This document shows, piece by piece, positions 47,299-58,596 of a DNA stretch of 64,000 nucleotides. The stretch is from the NCBI GenBank assembly GCA_004794655.1, contig SMMW01000081.1, positions 186,001-250,000 on the forward strand, in the 5' to 3' direction. This stretch comes from Marisa cornuarietis. Taxonomy: Eukaryota; Mollusca; Gastropoda; Architaenioglossa; Ampullariidae. How positions within the stretch are numbered: position 1 is the first letter of the stretch; every line of letters begins with the position of its first letter. Position numbers and translations under genes: made by a program. Under the pieces are notes generated by a model. The model was not told the DNA's origin. It saw nothing but the letters and a program-made list of their open reading frames with translations, and made no database searches.

Positions 47299-48015
47299 AC
47301 CTAACACATGTGCAGTTGACGACAGGTAGCGTCTGACTTTCCGTGACATTCGGGTTTGGCAACACAGCATGCCATTCAAGTCATTTCAATGGAGAAGATC
47401 GGCCATTTGTAAGGGCGTCTTTTATATTCTACGGCAGTAGTTGTTATCTTCCACGTTTTACCGTATTTCTACAGCTACTTTCTCACGATGATACACTAAG
47501 AAAATAGTGATAAACATCTCGTTTTCGAATCTTCTCCCAGCATGAGCAAGGGAAACAACCCCAGTCCCTCGGCAACTTTCCAACACACAAACGGGACCTG
47601 CTGATGGACGGACACTTGATCGCCTTTTGCTGCAAACAGGCTTTTGTTGTTTCACCCTCCATCCCATCCCATCCCACCCACACTCCAACCTACATTGCAC
47701 TTCAGATTCTAGACCAAGTTCACCGTGTGGTGTGTAACAGTGTTACGAGATTCAAGAAAATACACTGCTGGTATACGTTTTTTTTCGTTCTCTCTCTCTT
47801 TCTTTCTCTCTGTGGCTTATTTTGCATTTTGGGTTGGACAGAGCAGACTGGGTTGTGAATTGTACAGCAAGATGTTCTTCCTCTGCTGTTTTCTTCTCTC
47901 TAACATTGAACGTGCGCCTCGTCGGCAACAAACAGGAGGAAAAGGAGCCACGAAGATAAACGGATATGATTAGATGGAGGTATTGGAGAACTGTGGACGG
48001 CCATTGGCTCGCTAA

Positions 48016-48144
48016 ATTTAGGAGAGTTAGGAGGGCATTAGGAGATTCTGCCGATCTGGTTGGCTATCTGACGCAGAGAAGATCACACGGCTGGGCTCTC
48101 CACGCGGCCACCGCGTATTCTTCTCTGTAGCATTTCTCCTAAAT
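48016..48144. mobile_element. Small palindromic element (unit 4)
   Basis: Same as 22229-22357. Confidence 0.5.
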
Positions 48145-48685
48145 CGATCAAAGGGACGCAACGCACGACTAAAGCGGAGGGAAGGGGACTTGGGTGGTGT
48201 GAAGCTTGGTGATTTTATTAATGAAAGTGTAAATGAGTTGGGTTTTTTTCCATTTGCCTTACTATTTCTTGGTCTATTTTAAGCAATAAAGGTAGATCAA
48301 ATATTTGACAATATTCAATTATTTTAAAGACTTGACCCGTATCGCGAGGGAGGGTCCGTGAGCTTTCACTGAGCGAAAAGCGAACCACACAAATTTAAAT
48401 AAAATTGCATACACTACGTGGGGTGTGTGTGTGTGTGTGCTAGAGAGAGAAAGACTTATTTTTGCTCTATGCTGGACCGAAAAATCGATTAGCTTGTGCA
48501 TTGTGTAGCATGATGTCCTTCCTGTGCCTTTTTGTTCTTCCTTGAACAAGCCGTTGTTGTGTTGGTCCTTTCGTGGAATTTGTGCATGTGCTGTTATGTA
48601 GGTACGCGCGTACAACTTGTGACTCGCTGTCTTTTGTTCGCAGGTTACGTTTTAGTGTATAAAGCATTCTAAAGGAGTTGTTTTC

Positions 48686-48804
48686 GCCTACGGCCATACC
48701 ACGTTGAACACACCGGTTCTCGTCCGATCACCGAAGTTAAGCAACGTCGGGCCCGGTTAGTACTTGGATGGGTGACCGCCTGGGAACACCGGGTGCTGTA
48801 GGCA
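48686..48804 (+). rRNA. 5S rRNA: 5S ribosomal RNA (unit 4)
   Basis: Complete copy with the same flanking elements. Confidence 0.98.
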
Positions 48805-49308
48805 AAAACTTTTTCTGTTTTTGTTTTGCTGTAGTTGTTGTGTTGTTGTTGGATTTATTAAATAGTTCTCTGTTTAGTGGCATGAACTTTAATCTTCATT
48901 CTAAGCATGTTCTACCATAGGCATTGGGGACATGTAAAGTGTTCTCTTTTGTGTATTCTCTTATATTCATCTGCTGCTTTCAAGAAAGTAAAGGACGTAT
49001 AGCAGTGAAAGAGTGATGGGATGCTAAGGGTTAATTTAGCATACGAGCGCTTGGCTAGAAACGGACGGTTGAGTGACAGCCCCCATCAGGTCACGTCTGC
49101 AAATCAATCACGTGTTTACGGATAAAGTCAACTCTTACAAGTTATGCCACTTAAGAGAAAAGACACGGATCGTGCGACACCAAGCATAGCAGCAACGTAA
49201 GATAATGAATTAACTGACTAACTAAATAGCTAACTAAACAGGGAGGCCGCCTACGTCTTTCTAAGTGAAACCTTCTTTGACGTTGAATTTGATTGCTACC
49301 CGAGAAGG

Positions 49309-49367
49309 GAGTGGGCCGATCCAGGAGGTACTGCAGTACAGGGCCAACCCATGACACAGGTGGAGCT
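49309..49367 (-). pseudogene. U2 3' fragment, module B (unit 4)
   Basis: Same as unit 1. Confidence 0.9.
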
Positions 49368-50396
49368 TGCTTGAGTTGTGAATTGTATAGCAAGATGTTC
49401 TTCCTCTGCTTTCTTCTTCTCTCTAACATCGAACGTGCGCCTCGTCGGCAACAAACAGGAGGGAAAGGAGCCACGAAGATAAACGAATATGATTAGATGG
49501 AGGTATTGGAGAACTGTGGACGGCCATTGGCTCGCTAAATTTAGGAGAGTTAGGAGGGTATATTAGGAGATTCTGCCGATCTGGTTGGCTAGCTGACGCA
49601 GAGAAGATCATACGGCTGGGCTCGCCACGCGGCCACCGCGTATTCTTCTCTGTAGCATTTCTCCTAAATGGGGCTAAGGGACGCAACTGCGACTGAAGCC
49701 GAGGGATGAAAGGGGGCTTGGTGGGCGGAGCTTCGTGGTTTTGTGACCGCAGCAAGGTGTTACAGTTTGTGGTCTACTATCCCACGTCGACCCGTACCTA
49801 AAGAACACGTAACGGACGGACGGTCAGTACGCGTAGCAGCGGTCCTGACCTAACGTCCCTTGCCGATCCCCTATCTCGGCGTTGTGTTAGGCCGTGCGTT
49901 TACATTTCTTGCTTGCTTGAGTCGCGTAAAAAACATTAAGTGAGACTACAGTGCTGTAGCTATCTCCGTTTAGGTATCTTCTGACACCCATCACCCATGG
50001 GATCCAGTCGCACACTAGACGAAGTTTATTGTGTGACGTCAGTACCAAGTGGTGTAGCCATGTAACGTGATTACACGTTTTTCTTCCTTTTGCTTACGCG
50101 CGCTCACACGGAATGCCAAGTCTTCCATTCAACCTGAACCGGCAAATGGTCCTTCTCCATTTTGTTGGCGAAGATTTTTCTGCTTGCTGTATTGAAGTGT
50201 TGTTTTTCAGAAGAATGTGGTAAAAGGTTTCTTGCTTTTGGGATCTGTGTGTGAGTGTGTGTGTGTGTCTGGTTGTACTAACTGCGGTAGAGTTTTGCAA
50301 TTGACGTTCTGTAGGCACACTCATAGCTTTCGCTATATGTTTCTCTTGTTTGCAGTGAACGTTTATTTTATAAAGCTTTCGAAAGAACCGGTTCTC

Positions 50397-50504
50397 GTCT
50401 CCGTCCCATATCACGCTAAACACACCGATCAATCAAGTTAAACAACGGCGGGCCTAGTGAGTACTTGGATGGGTGACCGCCTGGGAACACTGGGTGCTGT
50501 AGGC
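50397..50504 (+). pseudogene. 5S pseudogene, module C (unit 4)
   Basis: Same as unit 1. Confidence 0.9.
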
Positions 50505-50761
50505 GAAACCTTTTTTTTTCTCGTTTGCGTGATTTATTTAATAGTGTAATGAACTTTTACATTTTGCCTCACCTTCGTTTTTAACCATTTTCTACCTTAG
50601 GTATTGCGGACAAGGTAACTTTTCTCTCTAGTGCATTCTGTTTTTGTTTTGTATCTGCCAAGTTGTCTTCGTCTCTAAAATCCACTTTTGTCAATGTCAC
50701 GTTATCTTTCCACGCACGAGACCTACGCGATTGCTGCAGAGTATAAGGCTCTGCAAATTTT

Positions 50762-50824
50762 GCCTGCGGACATACCGTGTTGAACACAGCGGTCATCGGG
50801 GGATCACCCAGGTTAAACAAGGGC
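50762..50824 (+). pseudogene. 5S 5' fragment (unit 4)
   Basis: Same as unit 1. Confidence 0.8.
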
Positions 50825-51249
50825 AATAACAGAAGAATAAATATTATAGGGTTAAACTACTAAGATCCTTGAATTCTAAGCAGCCCAGATAGCATTTAAA
50901 CATTTTATAAATGTTTATGAAAGGTTCTCGCAAAATGTTAGAATCACGTTTGCAGCAAACGTTTTTGTCATGTTTATCTTGCCCATCAAAGTAATGTTTT
51001 ATTAATGTTTGCATCAAACTTGTTTCCAACCATTTTAAAATGTTTTATATACATTTTCCTGTAAAACATTTGTAAAAGATTAAATAGTTGTTCTGAGCCA
51101 ACAACTAACGCTGCATCATGGCAAGACCTGTAAGCATATGCCACGTGCAGAGAAAGGACAGTGTGCTCGTGACAAGAACACATCACACCCAAATGACACT
51201 GTATTTGCGACACGCGGTATAAACGTTGCACCACACGGACGGATCCTAG

Positions 51250-51314
51250 ATGGACTGCCAGACCAGGCCAACCTGTGACAGAGGTGAGGGAGGCCCTCTA
51301 ACACTCCGTCACAT
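51250..51314 (-). pseudogene. U2 3' fragment, module C (unit 4)
   Basis: Same as unit 1. Confidence 0.85.
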
Positions 51315-51347
51315 GTCATACAGGGGAAGACGTGTAGAAAGAATTTC

Positions 51348-51425
51348 TCGAGATACGATCTGAACTCTAACCCGCTCACTGGAGTAGGGACAAGCGAGTG
51401 TTTTAACCACTACACTATAGTAGCA
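51348..51425 (-). mobile_element. tRNA-like SINE head (unit 4)
   Basis: Same as unit 1. Confidence 0.45.
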
Positions 51426-52495
51426 TCTAGCATTCGGGTTCGACAACATAGCATGGCGTTTAAGTGACTTTTAATTTAGAATGGTGCCATCTGTTTAAGG
51501 ACTCACTTGAAGCAGTGTTCCGCAATACAATAGCATACAATAGCATTCGAGAGAAATTCATACCCATCAAGTTCCCTACATGGCCACCTAGTTGTTAGCA
51601 CTACAAATGTTAAAATGCTGTTTAACTTATCGCTATTTTGTTTTTAAGGCATTGCAAATTCGTATGGAGCTTTTTTTAAATGAGAGTATTGTATTATTGA
51701 ATTGTAAGACAGAGCCATCAATTTAATTGTAAAAAGTTTGTAGCTATGTATGAGTTTGTAGCTATGCATAATGTCAGAAAATACTTTTAAACCATTCATC
51801 CCTTGAAATGGGCCAAATGGCCTGATCAATAAAGTCTGTTCTGTTCTGGGTCCCTTAGCCCCGTTTGAGAGAAATGCTACAGAGAAGAATACGCAGCAGC
51901 CGCGTGGAGACTTACGGCTGCTTCTTCGATTTCATGCGCACTAGGACCTTTTCCGATGCGGACAGGAGCATCTCCTTCATATGACCACAGAGAGGTTTTA
52001 AGTCACTATTAATATGTTTGGGGGAGGGTTGGGGGCATGGTTGCCCGAACCTTGCGCCTAACTCAACTTTTGTTTTTTTAGGTTTGAATGATATTGGTGA
52101 GGGTTAACCTGCAGTTAGAGCAAATTCTAGAAGCCTCATGTCCCTGTCGTTTGTTTCACCATGGTCAAAGCGCCCTACAGTGCCAACCCAGCGGTGAAAG
52201 TGTGGGCCTTTCACGCATTAAAATCCCTGATCAAGGCAAGGATGTCTTTACTCCTCCTTTAGTGCCCTGGCCGGTACTTTCATTGTGAAAAGATTTCGCT
52301 CACACGACGTGACCTCGATTATACTATCGGTTTTACTCAACTTTTCCTTTTCCAAAATACTGGAAAGGTTTTGTTTGTGAGTGGGGGGTTATCTCAGCTT
52401 CATTCACAGCACTCCTTAAACACAGATTAAAGACTACCAGCTATTATTTGTTTCTCCTAAACTAAGACACTAATTAATGGTGGGGGAAAAAAATG

Positions 52496-52545
52496 AAAAA
52501 TATGGAACGCTTCACGAATTTGCGTGTCATCCTTGCGCAGGGGCC

Positions 52546-52585
<40 letters not shown>

Positions 52586-52601
52586 ACTGCGTGAACAGTA
52601 C
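52496..52601 (-). ncRNA. U6: U6 snRNA (unit 4)
   Basis: Complete copy identical to unit 1; the last intact U6 in the window. Confidence 0.97.
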
Positions 52602-53368
52602 ACACTCTCTTCCCCTACAACTGCAATTAACTACTTCACAATGTGTCACTGTCACAGTTAGGTGTCATAGCATACAGTATCTTCTGACATGTTAAGTAAT
52701 TCAACATTTAAAATTGTAGCCATCTTTTTTTCCTGAAGTTCCTCACACTTCTTTAAGACAAAATAGAGGAGCATACACTGATCAGCAATGTAAGAAGGCT
52801 TGTTGCAATAATAGATCGAAATTACTTTTCTGGGTAGTTAATTCCCTTGAAAAGCTACAATGACGCAAGAGTGACCATTTCTTGACAGATGATGACTGAC
52901 TGAGTTATGTCCCTTAGACCACAAGTGACACAGAAAGAAAGTTTCCGACATTGGTGTCAACATTTTCCATTCACAGAGAAAGATATCATTTTATCCCAGA
53001 TTAGATAACCAGTCATGCTGGGAATAATGTCAAAAACATGGCAGTTAAGGAATAGGCTTCTTCGAAATGGCAGTTTGTTGAGATAAGACACAAGGCGCTT
53101 CAGAACCGTAAAAGTGTGGTGCGACAGGGAAGTGTGGAAACTACCCCTTGTCGTAATGCCACTGAAGATCGTAGAACTTTTGTGTTTTGTACTTCAGACT
53201 TGATGTACTTTTCTGTAGATGTGACAGCTGTTCACATTTGTGGGTGTGGGAGACCTACCCATCATTCAATCATGGATAGCGAATACTAGAAGCTCTTTCC
53301 TATCACATGAACCAACAAGGGCCTGCGCGCTGAGGCGTCACACTTCCTTAGTAAACTATGTTATTCAG

Positions 53369-54617
53369 GGCAACCGGTCAATTCGACTAGGGTCAGTCTG
53401 ACTAAGGTCGATTCGACTAGTGTCAGCTCGACTAAGGTCAGTTCGGCTAAGTCGTTTCGTCTAACGGTCGGTTCGACTAGGGTCGTTTCGACTAGGGTCA
53501 CTCTCTGAGTGAGCTTTTTTCAGTCACAGGAAGCAGGTCTGAGAAAGGGAAGCCCGTTCCGCTACAACGTATGTCACTACCTGCTGGCACTTGCTAGCGA
53601 AATCAGTATCGGACATTCAAAACGCGGTTGCAAAACTGCTTTGTGCAATGGTTATGAATTTTGCAAGCAGAGATCGAATACTAAAGGTGAAGTCTACTGG
53701 AGATGTTGCAAGTATGGACCGTTGAAATGTCCTGCATGCATAAAGACACCGGGGACTCAAATTTAGCAGAAGATGTCAGAGCATAATCATGAGGGAAATT
53801 CAGCAAGAAATAAAGCAGGAGAGGCCGTTTTTCAAATGAAATGCAGAATGCAAGACATTTCATGCGTCCTATATCAGCGGGAGACCCCTAGTGGATGTAA
53901 ACGAATTTGTGTACCTAAGCAGCAAGATGACAGCAGATGGTGACTGTGAACAGGAGGTCAACACCAGGATCAGCAAAGCCAACCAAGCTTTGGCAATGCT
54001 TAAGCCCATCTGGAGATCCACTGGCCTCAGCACCCACACAAAGATCAGGATCTTCAAGCGCAACCTCCTCAGTGTCCTCCTATATGGGTCAGAGTGCTGG
54101 AAGACCACAGCCTCCATCAAGAAAAAGCTAGAAGTGTTTCAAACCAAGTGTCTGCGGCGCATACAAAAGATCTGGCCCAACACCATCTCAAATGAAGAAC
54201 TGCACGTGAGGGTGGGGATGTGCAGGTCGGCAGAAGCGATCCAACTGCGGCACTGGCGATGGTTAGGTCACGTGTGCCGCATGCCTCCAGACTCAATCCC
54301 CAGAACAGCCCTGCGATGGACACCACAAGGAAAAAGGAACAGAGACGTGAAGGCGATCCATGGAAAAGGACCTCAAGAACAGAGGCCTATCACTCGAGAC
54401 AGCACAGCCCCCAGAACAGCAGCAGACAGAACCAGATGGAGGCCCCTTGCTGTTGCCTCACGTGCAAGACGGCACAAAGAGGACTGATTGATAGATGGCT
54501 CGACCGTTAAACAAAATGACTTAGTCGAACTTACCGTTAGACGAAAGGACTTAGTCAAACTGACCCTAGTTGAATCGACCTTAGTCGAACTGACCTTAGT
54601 CGAATCGACCAGGAACC
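53369..54617. mobile_element. MULE-like/foldback element (unit 4)
   Basis: Same as unit 1: FLYWCH fragment from 53509, LINE fragment 53891-54487. Confidence 0.75.
53891..54487 (+). pseudogene. LINE ORF2 C-terminal fragment (unit 4)
   Basis: Same 198-codon frame as unit 1. Confidence 0.85.
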
Positions 54618-54955
54618 GTCATTCAGCATCTTATTGGGACCATACCGCTCAGTAACTTATGCAGTTCAGTATCTCACTTGGACCAACAGCGATAATTTCT
54701 TATAATTTCTCAATAATTTCTTAAATCTCAATTTTAAGATATGTGTTTGCTTTCATACACATTATTTTAACTAGTACAGTGTCACTTTACTCTTGATCCA
54801 TATTTAAATCAAATTCATTTAGCATTTGCATCCGCCATGTTATTTCTGTTTGTGTTTTTTTAAAAATAAGTTTATTATTATTTTGTTCTATTATTTTTTT
54901 TTAATTTAGTTATTTTATTCTAAGTAGGTTTAAACCTATAATATTTATTCTTCCA

Positions 54956-55003
54956 GTTAGTACTTGGATGGGTGACCGCCTGGGAACACCGGGTGCTGTA
55001 GGC
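54956..55003 (+). pseudogene. 5S rRNA 3' fragment (unit 5)
   Basis: Same as unit 1. Confidence 0.95.
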
Positions 55004-55696
55004 AAAACCTTTTCTTTTCTTTCTTGGATTTATTAAATTGTTCTCTGTTTAGTGACATGAACTTTAAGTTTCTTCCCATCTTCATTTCTAAGCATGTTCT
55101 ACTTTAGGCATTGGGGACATGCAAAGTGTTCTCTTCTGTGCATTCTGTTATATTCATCTCCTGGTTTCAAGCCGTGCTTGTCTTCGTATTTAGAGCATCA
55201 ATGTCATGTTATCTCTCCTTAGTACAAAAAATTTCGAGAAAATTGTATTTCGCTGCTCGACCACCTTGCTCTCCATGAGACCATCATGCTTCAACCTGTA
55301 TCACGCCATGCCATGCCATGCCATGCCATGCCACGCCATACCACACCATACCATACCATACCACACCACAGACTGAGGCTAATTAAGCTTAGAAAATAAA
55401 GAATGTAGCAGTGAAAGAGTTATGGGATGCTAAGGGTTAATTTAGCATACATGCGCTTTGCTAGAAACAGACGGTTGAGTGACATCCCCCATCGGGACAC
55501 GTGTAATAAATAAATCAGGTGTTTACGGATAAAGTGAACCCGTACACGTTATGCCTGTTAAGAGAAAAGACACGGATCGTGGGACACCGAGCATAACAGC
55601 AATGAACTAACTAACGAGCTAACTAACAGGGAAGCCGACGACGTCTTTCTAAGTGGTACCTTCTTTGACGTTGAATTTGATTGCTCCCCGAGAAGG

Positions 55697-55886
55697 GAGT
55701 GGGCCATTCCTGGAGGTACTGCAATACCAGGCCAACCCGTGACAGAGGTGGAGCAAGCCCCTAACACTCCGTCATAGCTCAAAAATCAGTTTAATATCGA
55801 AGTCTCCCGATGGGAGACGTATCAGATATTAAGCTGATAAGAACAGATACTACACTTTGATCTTAGCCAAAAGGCCGAGAAGCGAT
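55697..55886 (-). ncRNA. U2: U2 snRNA (unit 5)
   Basis: Complete copy; the unit is broken only further downstream. Confidence 0.97.
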
Positions 55887-56603
55887 ACCTAACACATGTG
55901 CAGTTGACGACAGGTAGCGTCTGACTTTCCGTGACATTCGGGTTTGGCAACACAGCATGCCATTCAAGTCATTTCAATGGAGAAGATCGGCCATTTGTAA
56001 GGGCGTCTTTTATATTCTACGGCAGTAGTTGTTATCTTCCACGTTTTACCGTATTTCTACAGCTACTTTCTCACGATGATACACTAAGAAAATAGTGATA
56101 AACATCTCGTTTTCGAATCTTCTCCCAGCATGAGCAAGGGAAACAACCCCAGTCCCTCGGCAACTTTCCAACACACAAACGGGACCTGCTGATGGACGGA
56201 CACTTGATCGCCTTTTGCTGCAAACAGGCTTTTGTTGTTTCACCCTCCATCCCATCCCATCCCACCCACACTCCAACCTACATTGCACTTCAGATTCTAG
56301 ACCAAGTTCACCGTGTGGTGTGTAACAGTGTTACGAGATTCAAGAAAATACACTGCTGGTATACGTTTTTTTTCGTTCTCTCTCTCTTTCTTTCTCTCTG
56401 TGGCTTATTTTGCATTTTGGGTTGGACAGAGCAGACTGGGTTGTGAATTGTACAGCAAGATGTTCTTCCTCTGCTGTTTTCTTCTCTCTAACATTGAACG
56501 TGCGCCTCGTCGGCAACAAACAGGAGGAAAAGGAGCCACGAAGATAAACGGATATGATTAGATGGAGGTATTGGAGAACTGTGGACGGCCATTGGCTCGC
56601 TAA

Positions 56604-56732
56604 ATTTAGGAGAGTTAGGAGGGCATTAGGAGATTCTGCCGATCTGGTTGGCTATCTGACGCAGAGAAGATCACACGGCTGGGCTCTCCACGCGGCCACC
56701 GCGTATTCTTCTCTGTAGCATTTCTCCTAAAT
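56604..56732. mobile_element. Small palindromic element (unit 5)
   Basis: Same as 22229-22357. Confidence 0.5.
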
Positions 56733-57273
56733 CGATCAAAGGGACGCAACGCACGACTAAAGCGGAGGGAAGGGGACTTGGGTGGTGTGAAGCTTGGTGA
56801 TTTTATTAATGAAAGTGTAAATGAGTTGGGTTTTTTTTCATTTGCCTTACTATTTCTTGGTCTATTTTAAGCAATAAAGGTAGATCAAATATTTGACAAT
56901 ATTCAATTATTTTAAAGACTTGACCCGTATCGCGAGGGAGGGTCCGTGAGCTTTCACTGAGCGAAAAGCGAACCACACAAATTTAAATAAAATTGCATAC
57001 ACTACGTGGGGTGTGTGTGTGTGTGTGCTAGAGAGAGAAAGACTTATTTTTGCTCTATGCTGGACCGAAAAATCGATTAGCTTGTGCATTGTGTAGCATG
57101 ATGTCCTTCCTGTGCCTTTTTGTTCTTCCTTGAACAAGCCGTTGTTGTGTTGGTCCTTTCGTGGAATTTGTGCATGTGCTGTTATGTAGGTACGCGCGTA
57201 CAACTTGTGACTCGCTGTCTTTTGTTCGCAGGTTACGTTTTAGTGTATAAAGCATTCTAAAGGAGTTGTTTTC

Positions 57274-57392
57274 GCCTACGGCCATACCACGTTGAACACA
57301 CCGGTTCTCGTCCGATCACCGAAGTTAAGCAACGTCGGGCCCGGTTAGTACTTGGATGGGTGACCGCCTGGGAACACCGGGTGCTGTAGGCA
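57274..57392 (+). rRNA. 5S rRNA: 5S ribosomal RNA (unit 5)
   Basis: Complete copy; about 1 kb upstream of the hAT insertion. Confidence 0.98.
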
Positions 57393-57896
57393 AAAACTTT
57401 TTCTGTTTTTGTTTTGCTGTAGTTGTTGTGTTGTTGTTGGATTTATTAAATAGTTCTCTGTTTAGTGGCATGAACTTTAATCTTCATTCTAAGCATGTTC
57501 TACCATAGGCATTGGGGACATGTAAAGTGTTCTCTTTTGTGTATTCTCTTATATTCATCTGCTGCTTTCAAGAAAGTAAAGGACGTATAGCAGTGAAAGA
57601 GTGATGGGATGCTAAGGGTTAATTTAGCATACGAGCGCTTGGCTAGAAACGGACGGTTGAGTGACAGCCCCCATCAGGTCACGTCTGCAAATCAATCACG
57701 TGTTTACGGATAAAGTCAACTCTTACAAGTTATGCCACTTAAGAGAAAAGACACGGATCGTGCGACACCAAGCATAGCAGCAACGTAAGATAATGAATTA
57801 ACTGACTAACTAAATAGCTAACTAAACAGGGAGGCCGCCTACGTCTTTCTAAGTGAAACCTTCTTTGACGTTGAATTTGATTGCTACCCGAGAAGG

Positions 57897-57955
57897 GAGT
57901 GGGCCGATCCAGGAGGTACTGCAGTACAGGGCCAACCCATGACACAGGTGGAGCT
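57897..57955 (-). pseudogene. U2 3' fragment, module B (unit 5)
   Basis: Same as unit 1. Confidence 0.9.
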
Positions 57956-58596
57956 TGCTTGAGTTGTGAATTGTATAGCAAGATGTTCTTCCTCTGCTTT
58001 CTTCTTCTCTCTAACATCGAACGTGCGCCTCGTCGGCAACAAACAGGAGGGAAAGGAGCCACGAAGATAAACGAATATGATTAGATGGAGGTATTGGAGA
58101 ACTGTGGACGGCCATTGGCTCGCTAAATTTAGGAGAGTTAGGAGGGTATATTAGGAGATTCTGCCGATCTGGTTGGCTAGCTGACGCAGAGAAGATCATA
58201 CGGCTGGGCTCGCCACGCGGCCACCGCGTATTCTTCTCTGTAGCATTTCTCCTAAATGGGGCTAAGGGACGCAACTGCGACTGAAGCCGAGGGATGAAAG
58301 GGGGCTTGGTGGGCGGAGCTTCGTGGTTTTGTGACCGCAGCAAGGTGTTACAGTTTGTGGCAGGGGTGGGCAAAATACGGCCCGCGGGCCGGATCCGGCC
58401 CGCCTCGCCGTTTCATACGGCCCGCCAAAACATATAAGATTTTTTTAATATTCACAAAATTTGACAGTTTTCAACCGAAACTCAGATTCCACTTTTATGC
58501 GTTTTACCGTGAGAGCCGGCAGCGCGCATGCGTTCTCAATGCGGAAATCCCCGCCTGCAGCACTCGGAAACCCCCATATCAGTACACGTTGCCGAC

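Larger units (their letters stand above)
45683..54260. repeat. Array unit 4
   Basis: 8578 bp. Short (TG)n as in unit 2; only three CCATG repeats. Confidence 0.95.

Noticed and set aside
19886..54260. Array as an assembly artefact of one unit copied several times
   Set aside because: Units differ in microsatellite lengths, T-runs and single bases, and the edge copy is diverged, as expected for a real array. Long-read depth would settle copy number.
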